64,000 nt of DNA. Origin: Kitagawia praeruptora (taxonomy: Eukaryota > Streptophyta > Magnoliopsida > Apiales > Apiaceae). Shown here piece after piece: positions 17,895 through 29,756 of the stretch. Every line of letters begins with the position of its first letter. The stretch's first letter is position 1. Made by a program: the position numbers and the translations under genes. The notes under the pieces are model-generated. The model ran no database searches. It saw nothing but the letters and a program-made list of their open reading frames with translations, and was not told the origin of the DNA. The DNA lies in contig CM075354.1 of NCBI GenBank assembly GCA_037693485.1, positions 156,079,501-156,143,500 on the forward strand, in the 5' to 3' direction.

Positions 17895-19690
17895 TAATTA
17901 TTATCATTAACGAAAAATTTAAATTAAAGATATTTTAAATTATTGAAAAAACAATTTTTAAAAAAATTGACCACAATATTCATCAAATATGAAATACTAA
18001 ATAAAATGTACATTTTTATTTATTAATATTTATGCATTAATTAAATATCAATTTTGTGTAAAAAAAAAAATAAAATGAACATTTTTATTTATTAATATTT
18101 ATGCATTAATTAAATATCAATTTTGTGTACTTAGTTTAGTTATTTTAACTTTAATTGAAAGGGGATTCAAATATTATAGTTAAAATATTTTTACAATTTT
18201 GAAAATTTTCATTTAGTATGATAAACTTTAATTATTTAGTAGAAGATTACTCGATATCGCCCACTATGTCGCCTCACATTTTTTCATATGTAATAAGTTA
18301 ATTATCAATAAAGGAAAATTTATTGAGTTAATATTACTCATGTTATCTTAATTACATGTTATTATGCATTTTGTAATATGTAACTTATTATTAATATTTG
18401 ATCAAAATTATTTGATCACATCTTTATCAAGTATAGAATATTAACTGGTAGAATAATTCAATATTGTTTCTTTACTAATCTCTGTAAAATTTAATTAATT
18501 CAAAAACTTGTTAGATTTACTTATTTATATTTGAAATGTTACTCGACACGATGTCTCGAATTTTACTATATTAAAATTATTATCATTAACAAAATATTTA
18601 AATTAAAGATATTTTAAATTATTAAGAAAACGATTTTTAAAAAATTTGACCACATTATTCATCAAATATGAAATACTAAATAATATGTACATTTTTATTT
18701 TTTAATATTTATTACATTAATTAAATATCAACTTTGTGTACTTAATTTAGTTATTTTAACTTTAATTGAAAGAGGATTCAAAGATTATACCTAAAATATT
18801 TTCACAATTTTGAAAATTTTCTTTTCGTATGATAAAATTTAATTATTTAGTAGAAGATTACTCGATATCGCCCACTATCATCTCACATTTTTTTATATGT
18901 AATAACTTAATTATCAATGAAGATAAATTTATTTAGTGAAATTTACTCATGTTATCTTAATTAGACTTCATTATGCATTTTGTCATATGTAAATTATTAT
19001 TAATATTTGATCAAAATTATTTGATCACATTTTTATCAAGTATAGAATATTAAGTGGTAGAATAATTCAATATTTTTTCTTTACGAATCTATGTAATATT
19101 TAATTAATTAAAATATTGTTATATTTACTTATTTATATTTTAAATGTTACTCAACATCGTCTCACGACGATGTCTCACATTTTATTATATTAAAATTATT
19201 ATTATCATTAACAAAAAATTTAAATTAAAGACATTTTAATTATTGAAAAAAGAATTTTTAAAAAAATTGACCACAATATTCATCAAATATGAAATACTAA
19301 ATAATATGTACATTTTTATTTATTAATATTTATGCATTAATTAAATATCAATTTTGTGTACTTAGTTTAGTTATTTCAACTTTAATTGAAAGGGGATTCA
19401 AAGATTATAGTTAAAATATTTTCACAATTTTGAAAATTTTCATTTAATATGATAAACTTTAATTATTTAATAGAAGATTACTCGATATAGTCCACTATGT
19501 CGTCTCACATTTTTCCATTTGTAATAACTTAATTACATGTCATTATGCATTTTGACCTATGTAAATTATTATTAATATTTGATCAATATTATTTGATCAT
19601 ATCTTTATCAAGTATAGAATATTAAGTGGTATAATAATTCAATATTTTTCCTTACTAATCTATGTAAAATTTAATTAATTCAAAAACTTT

Positions 19691-21036
19691 ATTTAAAAAA
19701 CAAATTATTAATATGACAATTAAAATTAACGATAACTAATTTATGCCAAAAACAACCCAGCGTTTATCAGAAACTAAAGTTCAAAATATTTCAGCTTAGA
19801 AACAAAGTAGATGGAACATATATTATATAAAACTTTCCACCTTTTTAATGGATGATGTTGAATGAACCTTTAACTACACATATTCAAAAGCTAATTCAAA
19901 ACTTTATCGTTGTTAATTTGTTTTCTACTTCCACACTTTCCTTTTTTGATAAAAATAATACCACCTTTTCTTAAAAAAGAATATTATTATAATCAGAGCT
20001 GAACAAATATTAAATAAGAAAAAATAGTCAATTCCATGACTTAGGTACATAATACGAGGTATATGGTACCGACTACCGAGCATCGACGAAACCAGAATTT
20101 TACTCCCTCAATCTCTAAATATTTTACCGGTTTTGTTTAAAATAACATAATTATATTACAATTACTATTAACTAATCAATTACCTTTTTAAGTCAAAACA
20201 CGTTACCTTTTCTCTTTTCTCTAACTAAAATTCTTCTCTTTCCAATTATATCATGAACGTTACCTTTTTCAGCCAAAAAACGTTACCTTTTTCCTTTTCT
20301 CTTACTAAAACTTTTTTTTTTCCCCAATTATATCACATCATGTTAAACATATTATCTTTTCTATTTTCAAGAACTAACTAATTTCTTTTTTCAGCTAAAT
20401 GAGATTATCTTTTATATTTTATCTAACTAAAATTTCTCCTTTATGATCAATTTCCTTTTTCAGGTTAAACATATTACCTCTTCTATTTTTCAATAATTAA
20501 AAATAAAAGATAAAAATGGATCAAAACTACGTAGTTTTGATGGTTAACTTTAGGAAATCCTCCTAAAGTTAACTTTTGATTCCTTTTTCTCGTATAATTA
20601 CTATTAACTAATAAATTACCTTTTTTCTGTCAAAACACGTTAACTTTTCTCTTATCTCTAACTAAAACCTCCTTTTTTCCAATTATATCACGGTCATTTC
20701 TATTTAATTAATAAAATAATAAGATTATAATACTAATAATTAACTGATTACCTTTTCAACTAAACTATATCATCTTTTCTATTTTTTCTAATTAAATTCC
20801 TTTTTTTCTAGAAATATAACGGGCAACATTAATTTCTAATTTTCTAAAAATTATGAGCAATTTTATTTAGTAAAATAACATAATTAAATTATAATTACTA
20901 TAAACTAATCAATTACCATTTTCACATAAATCATGTCATCTTCACGTTACCTTTCTATTTTCTCTAACTAAAATCTCTTTTTTTCTAATTATATCACGGT
21001 AGTTATATTTAATAAAATAAACTAATAACATTATAA
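19691..21036. repeat. Degenerate AT repeat block
   Basis: No gene. From about 20140 a phrase of the form ACCTTTTTCAG(C/T)TAAA...TCATCTTTTCTATTTT...CTAACTAAAATCTCTC recurs every 100-200 bases and resumes after the Helitron at 21037-22421. A left Stowaway-like end (CTCCCTCAATCTC, 20103) has no visible right end. Confidence 0.5.
20519..20573. repeat. Perfect palindrome next to a 13-bp-stem hairpin
   Basis: TCAAAACTACGTAGTTTTGA (20521-20540) is a perfect 20-bp palindrome. Two bases later GTTAACTTTAGGA (20543-20555) pairs perfectly with TCCTAAAGTTAAC (20561-20573) around a 5-base loop. The arm sequence recurs in inverted arrangement at 63864-63883. Confidence 0.85.
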
Positions 21037-22421
21037 TCTATACTATCTATATAAAAGCCGAAATATTAAAAATTTTGGTGCCTGTTTTTTGGTACTAAGT
21101 GAATTTACTTATTTACCCTCCATTAAAAAGAAAAATATATTCTATATCTATACTATTAAAACACCTAAAATAAATAGTAACATAAATAATTAATGGTAAT
21201 TAGTCGATTGCCTTTTTCACATTTATTTTTAGTGGAAGATATTACCTTTTATAAATAACTAAAAACATCAATCGTATCATATCGTTCCATCATTAATATT
21301 TTCTTTCGAATTAAAACAGGTTACCTTTTTAATTTATAAGGAAACATTAGTATAATTCTTCATTAAAACCTTCATTAAAAAGAAAAATATATTCTATATC
21401 TACACTATTAAAATACCTAAAATAAATAATAACATAAAATAATTAATGGTAATTAGTCGATTGCCTTTTTTACATTTACTTTTAGTTGAAGGTATTACCT
21501 TTTACAAACAACTAAAAACATCAATCGTATCACATCTTTCCATCATTAATATTTCCTTTCGAATTAAAACACGTTACCTTTTTAATTTATAAGGAAACAT
21601 TAGTATAATTCTTCATTAAAAAGGAAAATATATTAAATATCTATACTATTAAAACACCTAAAGTAAATAATAAAATAAAATAATTAATGGTAGTTAGTCG
21701 ATTGCCTTTTTCACATTTACGTTTAGTTGAATATATTACCTTTTATAAACACCTTAAAACATCAATCATATCATATCTTCTAATCATTAATATTTCCTTT
21801 TGAATTAAAACATGTTACCTTTTTTATTTAAAACTAATCTTATCACACCATATTTTTCAATTATCTAATAAAATATATTAAATTTTCATATACGTTATTT
21901 ATATTAAGGAAACAGTAGTATAATTTGTAAACATGAGTATATTAAATTATATTAAATTAAAATTAAAAAATTATTAAAATAATGATTATATAAAAACATT
22001 ATTATAATATTAAATAAAATTTATAACATAATAAAAGAAAACACCATATCAATAAATTTTATTTATAACATAATAAAATTTTATTATAATTTTATAAACT
22101 TATATCTTCCAATCAATAATATTTTTTCTTAATTTAAACACGTTAACTTTTAATTTAAAACATAATCTTGCAATAATTAATATATACCCAAAAATATCAC
22201 ATCATATCTTCTAATCACTAACAAAATATAATAGAAATCCGTGTACTGCGAATAATGACCGTTAGCTTTTCATGCATATCATTAATTAAATTTTTATTAA
22301 ATAATTCAAGTTAAAATTAAAATAAAATATTGTAAATAATAATTATATAAAAATGTAATTATAACATAAAAAAATTATTACATATCAAAAAATATCCGTG
22401 CATGCACGGGTTATAAGCTAG
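21037..22421 (+). mobile_element. Non-autonomous Helitron, about 1.4 kb
   Basis: Starts TCTATACTATCTATATAAAA and ends with the palindromic hairpin CCGTGCATGCACGG (22396-22409), GTTATAAG and CTAG (22418-22421), then T. The sequence before (ACATTATAA) and after (TATTATTAATTAACCGATT) joins into the surrounding AT repeat, as seen at 20716-20750, which supports an insertion. It carries a three-copy tandem repeat and no gene. Confidence 0.75.
21143..21885. repeat. Three tandem copies of about 245 bp inside the Helitron
   Basis: Copies start near 21143, 21391 and 21636 with TATCTATACTATTAAAA and share TAATGGTA(A/G)TTAGTCGATTG, AAACATCAATC(G/A)TATCA and AAA(A/T)CA(T/C)GTTACCTTTTT. Each copy start resembles a Helitron 5' end, so repeated end-duplication may have built the array. 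Confidence 0.7.
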
Positions 22422-22912
22422 TATTATTAATTAACCGATTACCTTTTTCAGCTAAAATGTATCATCTTTTCTATATTTTCTAAATAAAATCTCTCTTTTA
22501 ATAGAAATATCACGGACAATATTAATTTTTCCTTTTCAAAAAACATTACGAGCAATTGTATTTAGTAAACTAACGTAATAAAATTATAATTACTATAAAC
22601 TAATCAGTTATATATCATTTTCACCTGGAACATGTTACCTTTTTAATTTCTCTAACTAAATCCTCTCTTTATCTAATCATATCACGGGTATTCTATTTAA
22701 TAAAATGAAGTAATAATTTTGTAATTACTAATAATTAATCGATTATCCTTTTCAACTAAAACCTATCATCTTTTTCAATATTTTCAAACTAAAATCTCTC
22801 CTTTTCTAAAAATATCACGAATAACATTTATATAATTATTATTAAATTAATTTAAATTAATGTTTTACATGATATTAAAAAAAATCCGTGCATCGCACGA
22901 GTTTTAGGCTAA
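22422..22912 (+). mobile_element. Putative outer Helitron 3' end
   Basis: The AT repeat interrupted by the inner Helitron ends in CCGTGC-ATC-GCACGA (22886-22900), GTTTTAGG and CTAA (22909-22912), a valid CTRR terminus. Its 5' end was not found; it should lie upstream of 21037. Confidence 0.5.
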
Positions 22913-25900
22913 TGTTATTATTAAACGATCATTTGCATTTAACAAGTTAGCAAGAGTGCTGAGTGATGCACGTTGTTAATTATAAAGGAACATTCCTATA
23001 ATTAACTATGTGCATTAAGGAAGGAAAATTTAAATAGAAGAAGTAGTATTTTATATCCTGATTTTACTGATTTTTGGAAAATGGGTTATTTGATCTGCTT
23101 GGAACTTGGAAGTACAATACGGACCAATAATTTTCATGAGCACATCATATTTAGAATCCGGTCCAAATTTAAACCAGATTCATGTATCAGGAATAGGCCC
23201 ACCAAACAGGCCCGTGTATAATCAGATTTGTAATGCAATGTATAAACAATAAACATGGCCATTATTAAATGAACATGCCATTGGGAAATCTTATTTTTTA
23301 GAAATAAGTTATTTATTTTGGGAAAAAGTACGTAAATATTAAACTTATATTTGCAAGACAACGAATATTAAACTCCATATACACATTTTTCGCTAAAAAA
23401 AAGTTACGTAAATATAAATTATTTTCCGAAATAAATAACTTATAAGTTGAAGTTAAGAGTTGCCCTTAGCCATTTGTGAAGTTAGCGCCTAGTTGTGACC
23501 AAGAAACATATATGGTGCCTTTATAAAATCTTTCAGTTAACCAATTTTTTGATCTCAACAATATATATATTGATCTCAACAATTTTTTTTTCTTTTTTTG
23601 AAATAAATAGTTATAATCTTGTCAAATTATTCAAATATGATGTGTTATCTATGTATTATATAGTTCCTACTGCCTTTTTTCTTAATCATGTATTCTAGCT
23701 CTTTGCCACTACTTTTCTTTCTAATTACAAAAACACCACATTTAAAATTCTTTCATTTGCAACCTGACGTGAAGCTTTCTTTGGAAGCTTTTACACACAA
23801 ACATACTGCATAAAAAGCAAATTCAAATCAAATTCTAAATTTTCAAAATTTGAACTTTGCCGCTTATGATTTTGTTAAAACTTACAACTAAAGATTTACA
23901 TTTTGAAAAGTCATATTAACTCATCTCTCTCTCTCTCTGAATGTCTTCTATTTCATTTGAATTTTGATATTGGGTATGCTTATATTTTCTCTTCTTTCTT
24001 TTTGCAGATGTTTCAAGCCTTTAAACAAGGTTATGTTGAAACGAACTTTCGAATTTGTTTGTTAAGATTTTACAGGTTTGCGTGTATAATCATCTAATTT
24101 ACTAATTGGATCTTCGGCGTTGTTATGATAACTAATTGTTCTTTTTTTTATTTGGATATGTATATACTAACAAGTGTTTGATATTATGCATCAACGAAGT
24201 ATATTCCTTCTTTATTTCTAATTTTTTTTTATATAATCCTTATATCATCATAATTATTCTTAATTTGCAGGTTATGATTGAGATATCTTTTCAGCAATTG
24301 AGACATGATTTTTCCAATTTTATGAGGTGTACGTGTTCTTTATTCAACTTTTAAATAGCACGAAGAGTTTAAGATAGAACTAATGTAATATAGTTTAGAT
24401 CGATGTTACTAATAAATAATATGACGAATTGTTTGATGTAAATTTGATGCTGCAAATCACTGCTTTTAAATAATAATGTTTTTATTGACCGATGCAATCT
24501 GATTGAGATGCTAAGGATGATTTTATGCAAATTGGAACAACAAAGGATGATTTTTTGAGTGATAAGGTGAACTTTTAAGTCCTTTTTTAAGTGTTTACCC
24601 CTGTTATTTGTTAATATTACCAAGTTTGCCACCGGCTTTCCCTGATAACAGCTTAAGACGTTGCAAATGTGTACATATTTAACTAATTTAACTAATTAAA
24701 CCAAAGCTTGTGAAGGAAGTCTGAGAAGTTGTTGCCGCTAACCTCGATTCTTGAACCAGGCATATTAGTACTTCATATTTGAAAGAGCAGTGCAAAGTTT
24801 TGTAAGGAAGCTTGGCAACAGTTAACACAGTTCAAATTCCCAGATAACATATTATATTTGTATGATGTTTGGTCTATGTAATTAGATCGTTAATATATAT
24901 GTTTGACAATGGCTTCTTCATTTTGAATTTGATGTGAGGTGATCTGAGAAATGTGATTTTTTAATGAATGCCTAAAATTAAGTATTGATGGAATACGTGA
25001 ATATTTTCTAACTCTAAGATGCAAGTTTGTTCTTCAGGGTAGGTTCTTGATCAGAAAGCATACGCAGACAGGTTCACAACTTAATGCTCTGTTTTTTGTT
25101 CGAGATGTTTAGTTGACTACTAATATGTACTTTTTGTCTGATTAATTTTCTGAAAAAGATGAGGTAATTAGTCACTTAATTATTTAGTTAAGGGAATGGG
25201 ATGAGTTATATTTGTATGCGCAACTCAATATCTTGACTCTAATATATTTTTCTTTGGTGATGTTAGAATAATGAAAAGATTTCTGGATGGGATGATCTAA
25301 TTTCCTTTCCACTTGGTAAAATCCATTCTCAACACATCCAAAAAGTTATAAAGAAATGATAAATGTCTAGAACATAAGATGAAATCAAACAATCCACTAT
25401 ACGTCGTGCGTAGCTCATCGCACATCCTCCATGTCTCTTCTGAATTTATATTTTAGATTGCATTTTGATTTAATGGCAGACTTTTCTTTAAAATATTTAA
25501 TGGCATTTTGATTTTGGATTGCAATTTGTGGTAGCTACAAAACTTTTCTTTGATATTCTGAAATTTAATGGCAACTTCAGTTGATGAGACGCAAATGTTT
25601 GGGGAACAGCCTTTTATGAGCAATATTCTGGATTGCTTTGAACTCAACTTTCCTACAGGTAATTGCTTTTAAATTTGATATTTTGAAGTTATATAGCCAT
25701 TAGGTCCATCATCTAATTACCACTATTAATATTTTTGCTTGGCAATAGCTTCTTCGATCAGAATTTGATTGGATAGATTTACATTACCACTAAGAAAACC
25801 ATACCCTTGCAATATTATGGATTGATTAAAAAAGTTTTAAATGCATGATAAATTTCTAGAACATAAGATGAGTAACGATTTTTCTTTAGCCTTGGCCTTA

Positions 25901-27054
25901 GCCAGGGTCTAGAATTTAGTGTTGTTAAAAAATAAAATATTTCTAGCTTCCCTAGCGACTGTTATTGATTACTTGATGAGTAGTTCACTGTAAGTAATAG
26001 TGAGTAATAATATTTGATACTCTGTTTATGATACATGAAAGTTTTTTCAGTACGGGAAACTAAATAATGTGGTATCTTCATAGCTGGGATGAATCGTACA
26101 CCTCGAACTTTTTGAGTCAACAAAGAAAAAAACACTGAATTTAACGCTTTAATGGTAGAGAGTGGAGGAAGAATTCTGACACTGAAAAATGTAAGGTAAA
26201 CAAATTATAAATGCGGATAATTCCTAGCATAACTTTAACCTTTAAAGGTTTGACATTAGTTTATGAAACTGATTGGCATTGGAAGCCAAATGATATTTAA
26301 AACAAAGCCACGGCTCATTTCCTGTGTCTTCCTGTACAGATTATGGATGTTATAATATTTCATGCATGCATTATATTGCATATGTATATCATATCTTGGA
26401 ACTGGTGGTGTGTAAAGGTGTTCATATTTTTGGTGAGTTTATTTTTGTAGAGTCTGAACGAAATCAGATTGACAATTGTTGGGTTTTCTTTTTGCTATTT
26501 TATTTGTTTATTAGGTCTTGGGTGTTCCTAGAAATTACTGAAGGTGTGAAGACATACTACCAATGTTCCATCTTCTACAGTATTGCGCAAAAACAAGATA
26601 TGCACATTAATATTGCCAGTCTGATGACATCTTGGCAGATGTGGGTGCCATGTAGCTTTTGCTTCCGCAATATCAGTAAGTTCATATTTAAAATTGCAGG
26701 CATACTATCATTTTGATAGAGTGAGCTTTAGTAAATTTCTGAACCCTAAAAGAGTTCAGGTAGTAATTTACAAATGTGTCAACCTATTTGATATGCTTCC
26801 TGAAGAGTATACCTTTATTTACCAAAAAAACAAAAAAAAAAGAGTATACCTTTAAGAGTTTAAGGAGATCATCGAAAAAATGGGTGATATACCACATTTA
26901 TATTCTGATGTTTATCTTTTGGAGAATGCCGACTAACATATGTTTCTTTTACCAAAAAATTGAATAAAAGAAAATGGTGGCGATAACTTCTCACAGCAGT
27001 TTGGTTGTCTACTTTTTGTAAAGACTGAAGATGCAGCTAACATGATTGTGAGGG
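22913..27054. other. Long AT-rich region, no intact gene recognised
   Basis: Only short frames occur and none has a recognisable domain. One possible exon lies at 25567-25658: ATG..., residues MATSVDETQMFGEQPF onward, ending at a GTAATT donor; its parent gene is not recognised. Because a CCS1 fragment with recognisable introns follows at 27055, part of this region may be carried-along intron or captured host DNA. Confidence 0.4.
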
Positions 27055-28060
27055 AGTTTTGGGTACTCAAAGATGATAAAGGCCATTTTAATTTGGTTAT
27101 GGCACCTTTACAAATGAATGGAGGTGTAAAGAATCTCTATTGAACTATTTTACCTGTTGGAAGTGTATTTTCTCCAAATGTTATGGGAATTTATGCATAC
27201 ATAAGAGTATAAGACCCTGTCTACTAGAATTAATTGATTTACAAGGTTTATACTTATTCTCATTCAATAAAATTTCCCTCATTCTGAAGATATCCTCAAT
27301 TTTCGATTTAAAACAGATCTGATTGCTTGTGATCTCCAGTCAGTTGTCCTTTATGATCAAGAAGGCAAATTTGCAGGAATTCGACGACCAAGCTCTAAGC
27401 TTCCAATCGAGATCAATGGCTCAAAAATTGTAGTATTAGATACAAAAGGTAGCAGTGGCCTGAACTTGATGGTAAAGGACATGTCCATCAGAAAACACCT
27501 ACAGTAACTATTACAATTTTCTGCTTCAGAATGCCCCTTCCTATCAGGTTTTAAAATGTTAATTATATTACAGGTTGACCCTGGAGCACGGGTTGTGTAC
27601 ACTGGATTCGGAGCTTGCATTAGTTTTCTATCTCATTTACAGGTCAAATTTCTTCTACTTCTTTTTAATTTATCTGCCCTTTGTTCTATTAAACTAATAG
27701 ATAAATTATATAGATTCTTTGTTAAGGTCCAAAAACATTGTCAGGTTTTTTTTTTGCTAAATCATTGTCAGGTTGTTCGATCTTTGTTACTTTTCTTTGG
27801 TTACTATGAGGCTATTGCTATTGTCAATTTGTCATCCCTAGGTTAGATTTTTCAAATGCACTTTTAAGACATTTCTCATAATTGAATTTGTTATGTGATC
27901 ATAAAAAATGTTCTCTACTCTTCTCCAATCAATAAAGATATGTGCATTACAAGATAGGACGTCAATGATTATCGGAGGCAAGACAAATCCAACAAAAGCC
28001 GAATTCCCAGATGCAATTAATTGCATACTTGATCAACTGCCAGAAACAGATGCATCTTCA
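27055..28060 (+). pseudogene. CCS1: Fragment of chloroplast cytochrome c biogenesis gene CCS1
   Basis: CCS1 (ResB family) is a thylakoid-membrane protein that works with CcsA in haem delivery to c-type cytochromes. Its C-terminal exons are recognisable: VLKDDKGHFNLVMAPLQMNG (27064-27123); LPVGSVFSPNVMGI (about 27151-27192); DLQSVVLYDQEGKFAGIRRP and LPIEINGSKIVVLDTKGSSG (27331-27470); an exon 27586-27642 with VDPGARVVYTGFG and FLSHLQ; and ALQDRTSMIIGGKTN with KAEFPDAIN (27940-28035). Damage: an in-frame TGA at about 27139-27141, about six residues lost between TGFGA and CISF, and no N-terminal two-thirds (no transit peptide or first membrane segments in a readable frame nearby). Introns are kept, so it is a DNA-level duplicate and not a retrocopy. 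A possible Helitron 3' end at 35064 suggests capture. Confidence 0.8.
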
Positions 28061-28495
28061 TGGTTGGTAAGCATCAGGAAGGACACATTTCACTTAATAG
28101 TGAAAAATGATAGGGCTAACAAAACACCATCTTTAAAGAGTTTGATCAACGAGAGCAACAGGAGAAACAAGATACAAGTAAAGATTGAACTGCCTATAAT
28201 TCAAATGTGGGACTCCATATATTTGGTTGTTGATTTTTGTACATTAGAATCTTTAACCCATACATTGTATTATAACACAACTATGATGAACAATAACAAG
28301 TTTTTAAGTTAACCATTCAACACTTTATCTTTTGACAAGTTCGTTTGTAAAAATATATCTTTGCTTTTATAAAACCAAAACTAATTATTCCCCATACATG
28401 GTGAAACAATGTATTCTGAAATCATCTTTCGCAAGTTTTGAAAATGGAAAAGTCACTATGCATATGAACTTGATTGTCATTATATTATAATCAAG
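28061..28495. other. Decayed sequence after the CCS1 fragment
   Basis: An open frame continues from the last CCS1-like exon to 28312, but its residues (from about SIRKDTFHLIVKN) do not resemble CCS1. A donor-like GTAAGCATC at about 28067 suggests it is intron or unrelated DNA. The region ends at the target duplication TCAAG (28491-28495). Confidence 0.45.
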
Positions 28496-29739
28496 TGATA
28501 GTAGTATTTTTGTGTGTTCGTTCTCAGGGAAGGACTGAATTGTAATATCAAGTTCAAGTTTTTATCTCTCACAATTTAGAAGTGTAGAAGAATGTTTGGT
28601 GTGTTTATAAACTAAATTAAACTAAACAAAATTAAACTAATTATCAAACGAGAATAAAATATATGAGGAAAACAATCCAAGAACTGGGGTTCTTCACTTG
28701 GTTTCAATGCACATTCAATATCTATGTGACATCTACGTTCTTACTCTGCTGAAAACAATTCTTCTAAGGTTATAATGTTCTCTTCCAAGATACAATATAA
28801 TGTCTACAACTATACCCTAATTGTCACTTCCGTGATACAATCAAAGACAATCATAAACTATTAAGCTCCAAGAATTATAAGTCTCACAACTCTCCTATTA
28901 ATCTTCCAATCAAATATTCGAGTTATGTCTGTTAAATCATGTACTAAAATTGCAACTCCTCTTCCAAGTTATTACAATCCCTAAAATCCAATCAAAGGTT
29001 CATGACTCCCCTAATTGTGTTAAGCCCTCAATAACAGATCAGCAAAGCAAGAAAATCACAGATAATTAAACACACATGAATACCAAGGAATACTACCCAA
29101 TCCTCAGATTAAAGATTTAGTTACACATAATTAAAGAAGAAAACAAAGTAATAATGATAATGAATGAAAACATAATATTGAAGAATTGAAGATCGAAAGT
29201 ACCTTGATACGATTACAAGCTATGAATTGTTAGCTATGAATTGTTATGATTTACAATGGTAGGATGTGTTTAAATAGGCTCTACAAATCTTGCCCAGCAA
29301 GATATTGCCTTCTATTACAATTAGGATTTAAAGAAGGTACCCAAAACTGCCCAGAATACAATTAGAATTAGAAAAAGGGCAAAACAGTAAATTCATGGCC
29401 TTCTTTTTATAAGAAACGTGCGCGCCTTTAATCAGTACTTTTCTTGCACTTGTTTCCTTTTCCAGGTTGTAGAAAATCTCTCAAGCTTCGCGTGGGCAGT
29501 AAGATCGCTGAAAACGGACTTCTAGAACTCCAGATATGGCCAAAACAGTATAAGCTGCGCAGCCTTCCCGGAAAATCCGAATTTTAATCAATTAAATCTC
29601 CAAAAACGACAAAAGCTTAGATATTCTTGGAAACCTGCACAACTACTCAAAACACATCAAAACTACACAAACTTGAGTCCAAAACAATCAATTTAAGCCG
29701 ATATAGAATGTTCCAAGTGGATATAAAATCCACTTATCA
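28496..29739 (-). repeat. 3' LTR (element orientation) of the tRNA-Asp element
   Basis: Identical by eye to 33782-35025. Near the end, AAGTGGAT (29715-29722) pairs with ATCCACTT (29728-29735), giving a hairpin four bases from the LTR tip; the other LTR has it too. Confidence 0.93.
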
Positions 29740-29756
29740 AACACCCCCAAACTTAA
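29740..29756 (-). other. Polypurine tract of the tRNA-Asp element
   Basis: Plus-strand AACACCCCCAAACTTAA reads on the minus strand as TTAAGTTTGGGGGTGTT, directly before the LTR start TGATAAG. It sets the element orientation. Confidence 0.8.

Larger units (their letters stand above)
16150..19690 (+). repeat. About 0.62-kb tandem satellite, five units in A/B alternation
   Basis: Units start near 16150 (A1), 16769 (B1), 17586 (A2), 18538 (B2) and 19145 (A3, incomplete). Each opens with GTTACTCGACA-type sequence and contains ATCAAATATGAAATACTAAA, TTGAAAGGGGATTCAAA and AAGTATAGAATATTAA(C/G)TGG in order. A units carry an intact GACATCGTC-TCAC-GACGATGTC hairpin; B units have it collapsed to ACAACGATGTC or ACACGATGTC. 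A and B also differ at CCCACTAT(A/G)T(T/C)GCC versus CCCACTATCATC. B1 is longer because of a MITE (16941-17127). A2 is longer because of a Stowaway (17641-17894) and a roughly 70-bp local duplication at 18010-18130. No coding capacity. Confidence 0.85.

Noticed and set aside
20103..20130. Third Stowaway MITE
   Set aside because: Only a left end resembling CTCCCTC is visible and no matching right end with TA was found nearby.
21143..21885. CRISPR-like array
   Set aside because: Three long tandem copies of about 245 bp in plant DNA, not short repeats with unique spacers.
23134..26967. Several 60-130 residue frames
   Set aside because: No domains, poor continuity, AT-driven composition; none supports a gene call.
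28061..28312. Extension of the CCS1 frame
   Set aside because: Residues beyond about 28065 do not look like CCS1, and a donor-like site precedes them.
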